Positions 1 through 10,529 of a stretch of DNA of 64,000 nt are shown piece by piece. How positions within the stretch are numbered: the first letter of the stretch is position 1; the number at the start of each line of letters is the position of its first letter. The stretch comes from Deinococcus indicus (lineage in GTDB: Bacteria > Deinococcota > Deinococci > Deinococcales > Deinococcaceae). Location: NCBI RefSeq assembly GCF_002198095.1, contig NZ_NHMK01000011.1:62001-126000 (forward strand), read 5' to 3'. The notes beneath the pieces are model-generated. The model did not search any database. It was not told where the DNA came from and saw nothing but the letters and a program-made list of their open reading frames with translations. The translations under genes and the position numbers were made by a program.

Positions 1-1136
1 CCGCACGGCTGCAGGTGAGCGTCACCGCCCGCGTCGCCGACGGCCACCTGAGCGTCACCGTGCAGGACGACGGGCGCGGCCTGGACTTCGCGGCGCTGCG
101 TCAGCGCGCCCTGCAGTCCGGGCACGCCAGCGCCGGCGAACTCGCCGCGTACACCGACGAGCAGACCGCGCAACTGGTGTTCCTGCCGGGCCTCAGCACC
201 GCCGGGCAGGTCACGCAGGAAGCCGGGCGTGGCGTGGGCATGGACGCCGTGCGTGACGCCATCGCCCGCCTGGGTGGCCGCGTCACCCTGAACAGCCGCC
301 CCGGCGAGGGCACGGCCATCACCCTGCACGTCCCGGTCGCGCAGCAGATCACGGACGTGCTGGTCATGCGGGTCGGCACGCAGCGCGTCGCGGTCCTCGC
401 GTCGCAGATGCAGGGCATGAGCATCCTGGACGGCGAGGCGCCCGCCGGCAGCGTCGACCTGAACGACCTGTGGGGCGAGACGCCCGACACCGTCCGCTAC
501 GTCGCCCGCATCGCCCTGAGCGGCGCCGGCACCCTGCACGTCCTGGTGGACGAATTCCTGAAACTCGAGGAAATCGTGCTGCGCCCGGCCGGGAAGCTGC
601 TCGGCAGCCTCGGGTACCTGAGCGGCACGACCACCCTGAACGACCCCTCCGGGCAGGCGTTCCCGGTCGCGATCCTCGACCCGGCCGGACTGGCGCAGGC
701 CAGCGCCCAGGGCGTGCGCCGCGCCGCCCGCCCGGCCGTGGCCGCCCCGGACAGCGCGCACATCCTGCTCGTGGACGACAGCCTCAGCGTGCGCCGCCAC
801 GTGGGCCGCAGCCTCGAACGCTTCGGCTTTCAGGTCACGACCGCCAGCGACGGCCAGGAAGCCCTGGAACGTCTGCTGGCCGGCCAGCGCGCCGACCTGC
901 TGCTCAGCGACCTCGAGATGCCGCGCATGAACGGCTTCGAACTGCTGCGCGCCGTCCGCAGCAGCCCCGCCCACGCGACCCTGCCGGTCGTGATCATGAC
1001 CACCCGCGCCGGCGAGAAACACCAGCAGCTGGCCATGGAACTCGGCGCCAGCGACTACCTCGCCAAACCCGCCGAGGAACGCCTGCTGCAACGCCGCCTG
1101 AACGCCCTGCTGCCCGCCGGGAAGGTCCGCGCGTGA
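1..1136 (+). CDS. CheA-type hybrid histidine kinase, C-terminal part (5' truncated by window)
   Basis: The frame is open from the first bases, so the N-terminal Hpt and dimerisation regions lie outside the window. The visible 377 residues show the end of a HATPase domain (DDGRGLD near residue 20, GRGVGMD near 80), then a CheW-like coupling domain (about 110-235), then a receiver domain (about 250-375) with the phospho-acceptor Asp in LSDLEMP and the conserved Lys in LAKP. This HATPase-CheW-REC order is that of CheA/ChpA-type kinases, which phosphorylate receivers from chemoreceptor arrays. The stop overlaps the next start (GTGA), so the three genes here are translationally coupled. A role in surface motility or another Pil-Chp-like output is inference. 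Confidence 0.88.
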   Translation, partial: ARLQVSVTARVADGHLSVTVQDDGRGLDFAALRQRALQSGHASAGELAAYTDEQTAQLVFLPGLSTAGQVTQEAGRGVGMDAVRDAIARLGGRVTLNSRPGEGTAITLHVPVAQQITDVLVMRVGTQRVAVLASQMQGMSILDGEAPAGSVDLNDLWGETPDTVRYVARIALSGAGTLHVLVDEFLKLEEIVLRPAGKLLGSLGYLSGTTTLNDPSGQAFPVAILDPAGLAQASAQGVRRAARPAVAAPDSAHILLVDDSLSVRRHVGRSLERFGFQVTTASDGQEALERLLAGQRADLLLSDLEMPRMNGFELLRAVRSSPAHATLPVVIMTTRAGEKHQQLAMELGASDYLAKPAEERLLQRRLNALLPAGKVRA

Positions 1137-1894
1137 CCTGGACCGGGTCGGACAGCTGCTGCCTGGTGATCTCACCGCAGCTGACGCGCGCCCTGTCGCA
1201 CGCCGCGCTGATCGAGGCGGCCGGATGGACCGCCTCCACCGCCGCTGGCGGCCTGCACGCCCTGACACAGATCGAACGCGAACGCCCGTACCTGGTGATC
1301 ATCGACCCGCAGCTGGAAGACCTGAGCCCGGCGGACCTGCACGAGATCCTGCGGGACGACCCGGCCACCGCCGAGACGATCATCCTGATTCCCGGCGCGC
1401 AGCTGCCCAGCCGCTACGGAGGCCCGCACGACGTGGTCGTCCCCGCCGGCCTGAGCGTGCCCGAGGGCCTGTCCCGCGCGCTGGCGCAGATGGCCGAACT
1501 GACCGCGCCCCGCTGGGCCGACCCGGCCGCCGCCGCGCTCGAGGGCACCCTGACGGACCTGAACCTGACCGACGTGCTGCTGTGCGCGCAGGAACTGCAA
1601 CTCTCGGGGCTGCTGATCGTTCACCTGGGTGCCGAACCCGCGCACCTGGTGGTCCGCCGGGGTGAGATCATAGACGCGGAGTACGGCGCCCTGAACCCGT
1701 CGCAGGCCGCGACGCACCTGCTGACCGTGCCGGGCCCCGGCGACTTCCGGTTTCATCTGATCTCGCCGGACGCCCTGAACGGCTACCCCCGGCAGATCTC
1801 CCTCCCCACGTCCCGCCTGCTGATGGAAGCCGCCGTGCAGGTCGATCACACACGCGCGGCCGATCCGCTCAACTCTGCCCTGGAGGCCTCATGA
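1133..1894 (+). CDS. DUF4388 (PATAN) domain protein with degenerate receiver-like N-terminus
   Basis: The protein has 253 residues. I chose GTG 1133 because it overlaps the kinase stop as GTGA; longer reading of the frame enters the kinase gene. Residues 1-115 resemble a receiver fold (LVIIDPQLEDLSPADLHEIL) but lack the usual acidic pocket and Lys. The part from about 140 to 225 is a DUF4388/PATAN domain, with the typical EGTLTDLNLTDVLL opening and VVRRGEIIDAEYG. PATAN proteins occur with two-component and gliding or twitching systems and are thought to act as adaptors. The gene overlaps the following receiver gene by ATGA, so it is probably part of one signalling unit. Confidence 0.8.
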   Translation: MTWTGSDSCCLVISPQLTRALSHAALIEAAGWTASTAAGGLHALTQIERERPYLVIIDPQLEDLSPADLHEILRDDPATAETIILIPGAQLPSRYGGPHDVVVPAGLSVPEGLSRALAQMAELTAPRWADPAAAALEGTLTDLNLTDVLLCAQELQLSGLLIVHLGAEPAHLVVRRGEIIDAEYGALNPSQAATHLLTVPGPGDFRFHLISPDALNGYPRQISLPTSRLLMEAAVQVDHTRAADPLNSALEAS

Positions 1895-2763
1895 ACCCGT
1901 CCGACCCGCACACTCCCGCCCCCACCACCATCCTGGTCGTGGACGACAGCGTCAGCGTCCGCAAGGCCCTGGAACGCATCCTGGCCCCGCAGGGCTACGC
2001 GGTCCGCATGGCCGACAGCGCCGAGAACGCCCTGCTGGCCCTCGAACCGCTGCCCGACATGATCCTGGCCGACATCCTGATGCCCGGCATGAGCGGCCTG
2101 GAACTGGCCCGCATCCTGGGCGACCGTCAGCTGAACATTCCCGTAATGCTCATGAGCGGCATCGTGGACGACGTGACGCAGCGCGACGCGCACGCCGCCG
2201 GAGCCTGCGGTGTACTGCGTAAACCCTTCACGCCCACCGAACTGCTGCCCGCCATCGAACCGCACCTGCAGGCCGCCCTGGCGCAGCGTCAGGGCGCCCC
2301 GGCCGCCAGCGAACCCGCCCCGGCAGTCAGCCAGCCCGCGCCCAGCGAGCCCCTGCCCAGCCAGCCCGCGCCGGCCCCGCAGGCCGCTGCCGCCCCGGCC
2401 GTCCCGGCCCCGGTCGCCGCCGCGCCCGTCCCGGTGACGCCCGCCCACAGCGGACCGCTGGCCTCGCTGCGCGCCGTTCCCGGCGTGCTCGGCGCGGTGC
2501 TGTACGACGCCGACGGCGAACGCCAGGACGAGTTCGGCGAGGCTCTCCCCGAGAGCTTCGGCATGTACGCCCGCTTCCTGGTGACGGCCGCCGCCACCGC
2601 CAGCTTCCACCTGAACCGCGGCGACCTGAGCGGCGTGCAGGTCACGTACGGCCAGCAGACGCTGCTGCTGACGCCCTACCGCGACGGGCAGCTCGTGACG
2701 CTGCTGGCCGCCGCCAGCGACGCCGCCGCCGTACACGGCTGGCAGGGCACCCAGCTGAACTGA
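1891..2763 (+). CDS. Response regulator: receiver plus Roadblock/LC7-like domain
   Basis: The protein has 290 residues. Residues 8-125 form a receiver domain (VVDDS acidic pair, phospho-acceptor Asp in LADILMPG, Lys in LRKPF). A Pro/Ala-rich linker of about 55 residues follows. The C-terminal 95 residues (AVPGVLGAVLYDADGE onward) look like a Roadblock/LC7 fold, which in bacteria regulates small Ras-like GTPases such as MglA. It has no DNA-binding domain, so the output is probably protein-protein. It starts inside the DUF4388 gene (ATGA overlap). Its stop TGA shares its last base with a repeat element starting at 2763. Confidence 0.82.
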   Translation: MNPSDPHTPAPTTILVVDDSVSVRKALERILAPQGYAVRMADSAENALLALEPLPDMILADILMPGMSGLELARILGDRQLNIPVMLMSGIVDDVTQRDAHAAGACGVLRKPFTPTELLPAIEPHLQAALAQRQGAPAASEPAPAVSQPAPSEPLPSQPAPAPQAAAAPAVPAPVAAAPVPVTPAHSGPLASLRAVPGVLGAVLYDADGERQDEFGEALPESFGMYARFLVTAAATASFHLNRGDLSGVQVTYGQQTLLLTPYRDGQLVTLLAAASDAAAVHGWQGTQLN

Positions 2764-2897
2764 TACGGACTCCGATTGAATGGGCTGCAAAGCCCGTTCA
2801 ATCGGAGCGGAGCGAGTGGGAGCAAAACGGGTTCCGGACGTGAAGCTGGCAATCCGGCGCCCTTCCGGGTTGTCAACGGAACAAACGGAATCCGCAT
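2763..2897 (+). repeat. MITE-like element, copy A (short type, 135 bp)
   Basis: It starts ATACGGACTCCG and ends CGGAATCCGCAT, an imperfect terminal inverted repeat. Hairpin 1 is a 17-bp stem (CTCCGATTGAATGGGCT) closed by GCAA. Hairpin 2 is GGCAATCCGG / CCGGGTTGTC. The first A is also the last base of the upstream TGA stop. Confidence 0.85.
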
Positions 2898-2977
2898 GAA
2901 GACCGCTGTCATGTGAGGAGGGGCCACCTGGGCACACGCCCGGATTGCCCCCTTCCTGTGCGGAATCCGGGTGCCCG

Positions 2978-3017
2978 TCAGCGGCGCAGCCGGCCCATCA
3001 GCGGCGCAGCCAGGGGG
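2978..3017. repeat. 20-bp tandem duplication over a stop codon
   Basis: TCAGCGGCGCAGCC occurs twice, 20 bp apart. The second copy holds the stop codon of the minus-strand ABM gene and the first lies just downstream. This fits a small tandem duplication or slippage. Confidence 0.6.
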
Positions 3018-3579
3018 TGGCCCAGCGGGTCACGGCCGGCATGACGAGGTAGGTCATGGACAGCACGACCACGACCATCTGCGGCAGCGCCCGCACGGGC
3101 ATGGGGTAGTGGCCCAGCCAGGGTTTCAGGGCCTCGCCGAACAGCCACGACGTGCTGACGCTGACCGGGTACAGCGCGGCCAGTGTCAGCAGCGCCATCT
3201 TCCAGCGGGGCGGCTGGCGCAGGCGGGGAGCGGCGGGCGGCGTGAACCAGAAGTCCAGGCCCGGCTGCTTCTCGAAACTGACGTGCTCATCGACGAGCGG
3301 CGCGATGCGCGCGAGCCAGTCGGCGCGTTCCGGCGACAGTTCCCAGTCGGCGGCGGCGCTCAGCGAGTCGAAGCGGGCCAGCAGGGTGTACTCCTGCTCG
3401 CCGGGCGGGGGGCGGACCACGCCGGTGCCCCGGTGGCCGGGAATGCGGGCCAGCAGGGCGTTCGCCTCGGTCAGCAGAGCCTCGTACTCGGCCTCGCGGC
3501 CGGGGCGGATGCGGCGGCGCACGACCAGACTGACCGGGTCGCTGGGCCGCGTGTCGGTCAGGTGCAGGTCGCCGCTCAC
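2998..3579 (-). CDS. Antibiotic biosynthesis monooxygenase (ABM)-domain membrane protein
   Basis: The protein has 193 residues and starts GTG, overlapping the EamA gene stop by 4 bases. Residues 15-110 resemble an ABM-type dimeric ferredoxin-like domain (SLVVRRRIRPGREAEYEALL, then GEQEYTLLARFDS). The C-terminal third has two hydrophobic helices (MALLTLAALYPVSVSTSWLF and MPVRALPQMVVVVLSMTYLV). ABM-plus-membrane proteins are common and mostly uncharacterised. It is the last gene of a tightly packed minus-strand group. Confidence 0.72.
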   Translation of the reverse strand: MSGDLHLTDTRPSDPVSLVVRRRIRPGREAEYEALLTEANALLARIPGHRGTGVVRPPPGEQEYTLLARFDSLSAAADWELSPERADWLARIAPLVDEHVSFEKQPGLDFWFTPPAAPRLRQPPRWKMALLTLAALYPVSVSTSWLFGEALKPWLGHYPMPVRALPQMVVVVLSMTYLVMPAVTRWATPWLRR

Positions 3580-4525
3580 GCGCCCTCCCCGGCGGTCGGC
3601 TCAGCGGTCGGTTCGGCGGTCGGTTCGGTGGCCGCTCCGGTGGGCGCGCGGTGAGGCCACACGACGAGCAGCACCCCGGTCAGGATGACGCCCAGCGCCG
3701 CCCAGCCCAGCGTGCCCAGCCGCTCGCCGCCCAGGCCGACGCCCAGCGCGACCGCCACGACCGGGTTCACGTAGGCGTAACTGGTGGCCAGCGCGGGCCG
3801 GGTGTGCGCCACGAGGTACATGTACGCCGAGTAGGCCAGCAGGCTGCCGAACACCGTCAGGTACGCCAGCGCCCACAGGCTCGCGGCGCTGGGCGCGCCC
3901 CAGCGTTCGCCCATCAGCAGGCTCAGCAGGAGCAGCACGCCGCCGCCGGTCAGCATCTCGGCGGCGCTGCCCATCAGGCCCGGCGGGAGCGGCAGGTGCC
4001 GGGACCACTGACTGCCGAAGGTCCAGCACAGCGGCGCCAGCACCAGCAGCGCGGCGGCCAGCGGCGTGGCCCGCAGTTCCCCGGCGTTCAGCAGGACGAT
4101 CCCGACCAGTCCCACGGCGATGCCCAGCCACTCGCGGCCGCCCGTGCGTTCCCCCCACAGCCGCCCGAACAGCGCGGCGAACAGCGGCGACACGGCGATG
4201 ATCATGGCGGCCACCGAACTGCTCGCGTCCCGCTCGGCCAGCGTGACCAGTCCGGTGCCGCCACCCAGCAGCAGCGTGCCGACGGCGGCGCTGGCCGCCC
4301 ACTGCCGGGCGGTCGGGAGGGCCGCGCCGCGCAGCCGCAACACCAGCAGCAGCAGCGCGCCTGCCACGCCGAAGCGCGCGGCCAGCATGCCCAGCGGCGG
4401 CAGTGTCTCGATGGCGACCTTGATCCCGAAGTACGTACTGCCCCACACGACGTACACGGTGCCCAGGCACAGCAGGACCAGCGGCGTCAGGACCCGCGCG
4501 GGCGCCGGGCTCAGGGTGGGGGCGT

Positions 4526-4529
<4 letters not shown>
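3576..4529 (-). CDS. EamA/DMT-superfamily transporter
   Basis: The protein has 317 residues. GTG 4529 overlaps the hisD stop (GTGA); this removes about 105 upstream residues of low-complexity reading. About ten hydrophobic helices are visible in two EamA repeats (VYVVWGSTYFGIKVAIETLP near the N-terminus, and a second half from AALLVLAPLCWTFGSQWSRH). Known DMT exporters move amino acids, purines or other metabolites; the substrate cannot be read from sequence. The C-terminus carries a short EPTA tandem repeat encoded by near-identical 12-base units. It is translationally coupled to hisD upstream and to the ABM gene downstream. Confidence 0.85.
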
Positions 4530-5851
<1,322 letters not shown>

Positions 5852-5921
5852 GATCACTCCAGAAGAAAGGGGAGAGGGTGGCGCAGATGGGGAAGAGGCC
5901 GGCTCTCAGGGGCGGCAGTGT

Positions 5922-6617
5922 TCAGGCGCGGCGGCGGCGGCGTTCCGGCGCTCCGGCCGGCGCGGCCCGGCGGCCCGGCGCGGCCGATACGTTCGCCTCG
6001 ACCGGCCCGAAATCGGTGGGTTGAATCAGCCGCATCAGCCGCCACGGGACGGCCTGCTCGACGAACACGTACGCGCTGCCGGGCCGCAGGTAGAACCCGC
6101 TGCACGGCACGCCCGCGATCTCCTGATCCGGCAGCCGCTGAATCAGCACCCGGCCGCCGGTCAGTTGCGCGTGCGTGCGTTCCGGCGTGACCGGGTCGCC
6201 CGCGTCCTCCGGGGCGGCCTGCGCCACCTGGGCGCGCAGCCACAGCAGCAGACTGACCGGGTCCTGGTAGTCGGTCGTCAGGGGGGCGCTGGCCTCGTCC
6301 CGACCCTGGCGCAGCGTGACCAGTCCGGCGCGGCGGTCGAACCCCACCTCGAACGACGCGCGGCCCCGCCCGTCCCCCTCGGCATACCCCAGACTGATGT
6401 GCTGCCGGGGGTGCAGGCGACTGGTCTGCACCCGCCGGATCTCGGGCAGCACCCCGCCGAAATCGGTCTGCACGCGCGCCACGACGGCGCTGCGCTCCGG
6501 GTGAATGGCCCACTGCTGCTCGCCGGCGTAACGGCCGCCCAGCGTCAGGGTCAACGTGAACGCCTCCGGCGCGGCGTACAGCGGGCCGGGCGCTGCGGAC
6601 AGGGCGGAGTCGTTCAC
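5922..6617 (-). CDS. Conserved hypothetical protein, DUF3108-like
   Basis: The protein has 231 residues and starts GTG 4 bases after the deoB stop. It has no clear signal peptide or membrane helix. The middle contains a beta-rich stretch and a [13 protein letters not shown] segment like the D-P-S-x-L-Y-x-L-R signature of DUF3108 proteins, so the family call is tentative. The last 25 residues are Arg/Ala-rich (ending in a run of Arg). It is probably co-transcribed with deoB and possibly with hisD, 70 bases downstream. The function is unknown. Confidence 0.6.
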   Translation of the reverse strand: MNDSALSAAPGPLYAAPEAFTLTLTLGGRYAGEQQWAIHPERSAVVARVQTDFGGVLPEIRRVQTSRLHPRQHISLGYAEGDGRGRASFEVGFDRRAGLVTLRQGRDEASAPLTTDYQDPVSLLLWLRAQVAQAAPEDAGDPVTPERTHAQLTGGRVLIQRLPDQEIAGVPCSGFYLRPGSAYVFVEQAVPWRLMRLIQPTDFGPVEANVSAAPGRRAAPAGAPERRRRRA

Positions 6618-6621
6618 GCGC

Positions 6622-7797
6622 TCACGCGAGCAGCGGCCAGAAGCTCTCGCCCGGCCCGCTCCAGTCGGCGCCCAGCGCGTCGGCGGCAGTGGCGCCCACG
6701 TCCGCGAAGGTGGCGCGCTCCCCCAGGTCCACGCCGGCCGCCCCGGCGCGGTGCGCCAGCAGCAGCCCGTACTCGCGGGTGTGGTCCGAACCCTTCCAGG
6801 TCGGGTCGTTCCCGTGATCGCTGATGACGATCAGCGCGCCCCCGTCCGGCACGGCGGCGATCAGGTCCGGCAGCGCCGCGTCGAACTGCGCCAGGCAGGC
6901 GCTGTAACCCTGCGGGTCGCGGCGGTGCCCGAACCGACTGTCGAAATCGACCAGGTTCGTGAAGATCAGGCCGCTCGTGCCCTCGGCCGCCGCGCGGCGC
7001 ATCCGGTCCAGCGTCTTGACGATGCCGTCGGCGTTGTCGTCGGTGTGGATCTCCTCGGTGAACCCCCGGTGCGCGTAGATGTCCGGAATCTTCCCGATAC
7101 CCACGACCGCCCGACCGGCGTCCTTCAGGGCGTCCAGCACCGTGGGCGGCGGCACGAGGCTGAAGTCCTTGCGGTGCTCGTTCACGCGCTCGAACGGCCG
7201 CTCGCCCCGGAACGGACGGGCGATCACGCGCGCCACGGCGTACTCGCCCTGCAGGATCTCGCGCGCAGCGGCGCACCACGCGTACAGCGTCTCCAGCGGC
7301 ACCACGTCCTCGTGCGCGGCAATCTGGAACACGCTGTCCGCGCTGGTGTACACGATGGGCTGGCCGGTCCGGACGTGCTCTTCACCGAAGTCCAGCAGCA
7401 CGTCGGTCCCGCTGTACGGACGGTTGCACAGGTGCCCGGTGCCGGTCGCTGCGTCGAAGCGGTCCATCACCTCGGGCGGAAAACCGTCCGGGAACACCTG
7501 GAAGGCGTGCTCCAGCTGCACCCCCATGAATTCCCAGTGCCCGGTGCTGGTGTCCTTGCCGGGACTGACCTCCCTCATCCGCCCGAACGCCCCCTGCGCC
7601 GGCACGTCCGGAATGGTCGCCGCGCCGGTCTGCACGGTCGGCACGCGCGCCAGCCCCAGCGCCGCGAGGTTCGGCAGGTGAACGGGCGCCGCGTGCAGGG
7701 TGTGGTTCAGGGTGTGGGCGCCGGTATCCCCGAAACCTGCGGCGTCGGGCAGTTCCCCGACCCCCACGGAATCCAGTACGACAATCGTCAGCAACAT
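6622..7797 (-). CDS. deoB: Phosphopentomutase
   Basis: It interconverts (deoxy)ribose-1-phosphate and (deoxy)ribose-5-phosphate in nucleoside salvage. The protein has 391 residues. ATG 7797 begins with the family N-terminus ([17 protein letters not shown], carrying the first metal Asp). Later metal-binding motifs are [10 protein letters not shown] and [19 protein letters not shown]. The start lies 7 bases after TAGACT on the minus strand, so the mRNA is probably leaderless. In-frame codons upstream of 7797 are not conserved-looking. Confidence 0.95.
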   Translation of the reverse strand: MLLTIVVLDSVGVGELPDAAGFGDTGAHTLNHTLHAAPVHLPNLAALGLARVPTVQTGAATIPDVPAQGAFGRMREVSPGKDTSTGHWEFMGVQLEHAFQVFPDGFPPEVMDRFDAATGTGHLCNRPYSGTDVLLDFGEEHVRTGQPIVYTSADSVFQIAAHEDVVPLETLYAWCAAAREILQGEYAVARVIARPFRGERPFERVNEHRKDFSLVPPPTVLDALKDAGRAVVGIGKIPDIYAHRGFTEEIHTDDNADGIVKTLDRMRRAAAEGTSGLIFTNLVDFDSRFGHRRDPQGYSACLAQFDAALPDLIAAVPDGGALIVISDHGNDPTWKGSDHTREYGLLLAHRAGAAGVDLGERATFADVGATAADALGADWSGPGESFWPLLA

Positions 7798-7804
7798 GCC
7801 GCCC

Positions 7805-7810
7805 AGTCTA
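7805..7810 (-). promoter_or_regulatory. Leaderless -10 box for deoB (TAGACT)
   Basis: On the minus strand TAGACT lies 7 bases before the deoB ATG with no Shine-Dalgarno between them. Confidence 0.6.
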
Positions 7811-7950
7811 ATGCGCCGGCCCCCGCCTGCACGTCCCGCGCCCACACTCTGGCAGGGGCCGGTGACTGGGCCAATGACCGGGCATCAGGCCGGGCAGGCG
7901 GCGGGGGTCTGATCCGGAACTTCATCACGGGGCTCATGGGGGGTGCGTGG

Positions 7951-7956
7951 TACGCT
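7951..7956 (+). promoter_or_regulatory. Leaderless -10 box for lptB (TACGCT)
   Basis: TACGCT lies 6 bases before GTG 7963. There is no room for a Shine-Dalgarno, so transcription probably starts at or next to the start codon. Confidence 0.6.
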
Positions 7957-7962
7957 GCGGAC

Positions 7963-8754
7963 GTGACCGCCCCCGCCTCCCCGACTTCCTCCCAGACGGC
8001 CGTCACGTCCGCTTCCGGCGAGCCGCAGCGTCCGGTCCTGCACGCCGAGCACCTGGGCAAGAGCTACGGCCGGCGCGCCGTGGTCCGAGACGTAAACCTG
8101 ACCGTGCGGCCCGGCGAGATCGTCGCCCTGTTCGGCCCGAACGGCGCGGGCAAGACCACCACCTTCTACATGCTGGTGGGCTTCATCCGGCCCGGCGCGG
8201 GCCGCATCGCGCTGGGCGACCGGGACGTGACGCGCCTGCCCATGCACGAACGCGCCCGCCTGGGCCTGGGGTACCTGCCGCAGGAACCCAGCGCCTTCCG
8301 GAAACTCACGGCCCGCGACAACCTGCTGGCCATCCTGGAGTACCAGAACCTGAGCCGCGCCGAGCAGGAAGCCCGCGCGGACTCGCTGCTCGCCGAATTC
8401 GGCCTGACACACCTCGCAGGCAGTTACGCCTACCAGCTGTCCGGCGGGGAGCGCCGCCGCCTGGAACTGGCCCGCGCCCTGACCACCGACCCGGACTACC
8501 TGCTGCTGGACGAACCCTTCACCGGCGTGGACCCCAAGAGCATCCGCGAGATTCAGCGCCTGATCCACGAACTGCGGGACCGCCGGGGCCTGGGCGTGTT
8601 CATCACCGACCACAACGTCCGCGAGACCATCGCCCTGACCGACCGGGTGTACCTGATGTTCGACGGGCAGGTGAAGTTCGAGGGCACCCCCGCCCAGTTC
8701 GCGCAGGACGAGGACGCCCGCCAGTACTACCTGGGCGACGACTTCGAGCTGTGA
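7963..8754 (+). CDS. lptB: LptB-type ABC transporter ATPase
   Basis: The protein has 263 residues; GTG 7963 was chosen from the -10 box 6 bases upstream. It has Walker A GPNGAGKT (58-65), a Q-loop ([20 protein letters not shown]), signature LSGGERRR, Walker [13 protein letters not shown] and an H-loop (ITDHNVRET). The sequence is typical of LptB, the cytoplasmic ATPase that drives lipopolysaccharide export with LptFG. Deinococcus is generally reported to lack classical LPS, so the exported molecule may be another envelope lipid (inference). The next gene, a DUF3084 protein, is 22 bases away. No lptA, lptC, lptF or lptG is in the window. Confidence 0.9.
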   Translation: MTAPASPTSSQTAVTSASGEPQRPVLHAEHLGKSYGRRAVVRDVNLTVRPGEIVALFGPNGAGKTTTFYMLVGFIRPGAGRIALGDRDVTRLPMHERARLGLGYLPQEPSAFRKLTARDNLLAILEYQNLSRAEQEARADSLLAEFGLTHLAGSYAYQLSGGERRRLELARALTTDPDYLLLDEPFTGVDPKSIREIQRLIHELRDRRGLGVFITDHNVRETIALTDRVYLMFDGQVKFEGTPAQFAQDEDARQYYLGDDFEL

Positions 8755-8776
8755 CCGCTGCCCGGAGACCCTGACG

Positions 8777-10471
8777 ATGCTGTGGCTGTTCCTTCCCTTC
8801 GTGATCGTGCTCTCGGGCGTGGTCGCCTACGCCGCCGACACCATCGCCCGCAAGGCCGGCCGCAAGCACATCCGCCTGTTCGGCCTGCGGCCCAAGACGA
8901 CCGCGCTGCTCGTGGCGGTGCTGTCCGGCATGGGCATCAGCGCCGCCAGTCTCGCCGCGTTCCTGGCGTTGAACAGCAGCGCCGTGAACACCATCGCGCA
9001 GGCCGACCAGCTGCGCCCGCAACTCGAGGCGCTCCGCACCGAGATCGGGGGCGTGCAGGCCGAACTGCGCGCCGCGCAGGCCGACCGTGACCGCGCGCAG
9101 CAGGAAGCGCAGACGCTGCGCGCCCAGCAGCAGACCGCGCAGCGGGACCTGAAAAGCATCCGCGCGGACCTGAACGCCGCCCGCGCCGCCGAACAGACCC
9201 TGACCACCCAGGCCGCCGACCTCGAACGCCGCGTCCGGACCCTGACCGCCACGCGCACCTCGCTGGAACGCCGCGCCGAGGAGAGCCGCCTGAAACTCAC
9301 GCAGAGCGAACAGGCGCTCGACCGCAGCCAGCAGCGCGCGCAGACGCTCGACGCGCAGGTCGTGGACCTCGCCGCCCGCATCGCCCTGAGCGAACAGGAG
9401 ACCCGCACCGCGCAGGAACGCGCCGCCGCCGCCCAGCAGGCCGCCGAGCAGGTCCAGCAGCGCGCCGCCGCCCAGCAGGCCGCCGCCCAGGCCGCGCAGC
9501 GCGCCGCCGCCCAGCAGGCGCAGCAGGCCCGCGCGCAGGTGACCACCCTGAGCGGGCAGGTCCGCACCCTGAACGCCTCGCGCGCCGCCGCCGACTCCGC
9601 CCTGAACGACGCGCAGGCCGCCCTGACCCGCGCCCGCGAGCAGCAGCAGGCCGCGCAGCAGGCCCGCGACCGCCTGCTGACCGAACGCGCCCAGCTGACC
9701 GCCGAACGCGACGCCGCCGCCCGCGACCGCGACCGCGTGCGCGCCGAACTGACGACCCTCCAGGCGCAGCAGGCGCAACTGCGCGCCCAGCAGACCCAGC
9801 TGCGCGCCAGCAACGAGGCGCTCGGCCGGGACCTCGCCGCCGCCCGCGAGACGCTGGGCAAACTGCAAGACGAGTACTCCAGCAGCCGCGCCGAACTGAG
9901 CGCCAGCCGCAATACCGACCTCGCCTACCCCAAGAACGACCTCGTGTACGCCGCCGTGGTGCCCAGCGTCCGCAACCTCGACGCCTTCCTGGCCGACGCG
10001 GCCCGCAGCGCCCAGGCGCGCGGCGCGAAGGGCGCCCCCAGCGTCCGCCTGAGCGCCGGGGCGCGCAGCCTGCTGGAAACGAAACTGCGCGGCCTGAACG
10101 TCAGCACCTTCGTGCAGTGCCGCGCCGCGCAGAACGCCGCCGTGGGCTTCCCGGTGGACCTGAGCTGCGACGCCCGCCCGAACGCCGTCCTGTACCGCGG
10201 GGATCAGATCATCCGCCGCGCCACCCTGAACCTGAACGTCACGCCCGGCGCGTTGCAGGAACAGGTGAACGACCTCGTCAAGGACACCGTGCTGGACATC
10301 ACGGCGCGCGGCGTGCCCAGCGAGTACGTGCAGGGCCTGGACGTGACGGAACTCGTGACGCTCCTGAGCCGCCTGGGCGCCCGCAGCGGTGCGGTCGCCA
10401 CGGTCGGCATCGCCGCGCGGCAGGACGTGCGGCCCGGCACCCGCGTGGACCTGTACCCCGTCCTGCCCTGA
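8777..10471 (+). CDS. DUF3084-type coiled-coil membrane protein
   Basis: The protein has 564 residues. The N-terminus has two hydrophobic helices ([20 protein letters not shown] and, after a basic loop, [20 protein letters not shown]). A very long coiled coil follows, about residues 75-375, rich in Ala, Gln, Arg and Glu ([20 protein letters not shown] repeats). A globular C-terminal domain of about 190 residues ends the protein. This is the architecture of DUF3084 proteins, of unknown function, known mainly from cyanobacteria and Deinococcus-Thermus. GGAG lies 9 bases before the ATG. Sitting directly after lptB, it may work in envelope transport; this is inference. Confidence 0.8.
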   Translation: MLWLFLPFVIVLSGVVAYAADTIARKAGRKHIRLFGLRPKTTALLVAVLSGMGISAASLAAFLALNSSAVNTIAQADQLRPQLEALRTEIGGVQAELRAAQADRDRAQQEAQTLRAQQQTAQRDLKSIRADLNAARAAEQTLTTQAADLERRVRTLTATRTSLERRAEESRLKLTQSEQALDRSQQRAQTLDAQVVDLAARIALSEQETRTAQERAAAAQQAAEQVQQRAAAQQAAAQAAQRAAAQQAQQARAQVTTLSGQVRTLNASRAAADSALNDAQAALTRAREQQQAAQQARDRLLTERAQLTAERDAAARDRDRVRAELTTLQAQQAQLRAQQTQLRASNEALGRDLAAARETLGKLQDEYSSSRAELSASRNTDLAYPKNDLVYAAVVPSVRNLDAFLADAARSAQARGAKGAPSVRLSAGARSLLETKLRGLNVSTFVQCRAAQNAAVGFPVDLSCDARPNAVLYRGDQIIRRATLNLNVTPGALQEQVNDLVKDTVLDITARGVPSEYVQGLDVTELVTLLSRLGARSGAVATVGIAARQDVRPGTRVDLYPVLP

Positions 10472-10517
10472 GCGCCGGGCCCACCTGTGGGGGCAGGTTC
10501 CAGTCAGGCGCAGCAGG

Positions 10518-10523
10518 TACACT
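10518..10523 (+). promoter_or_regulatory. Leaderless -10 box (TACACT)
   Basis: TACACT lies 6 bases before ATG 10530 of the sugar-binding protein gene. Confidence 0.6.
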
Positions 10524-10529
10524 CCGCGC

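Noticed and set aside
2763..2897. Repeat element as an insertion sequence
   Set aside because: Too short for a transposase and no ORF inside; at most a non-autonomous element.
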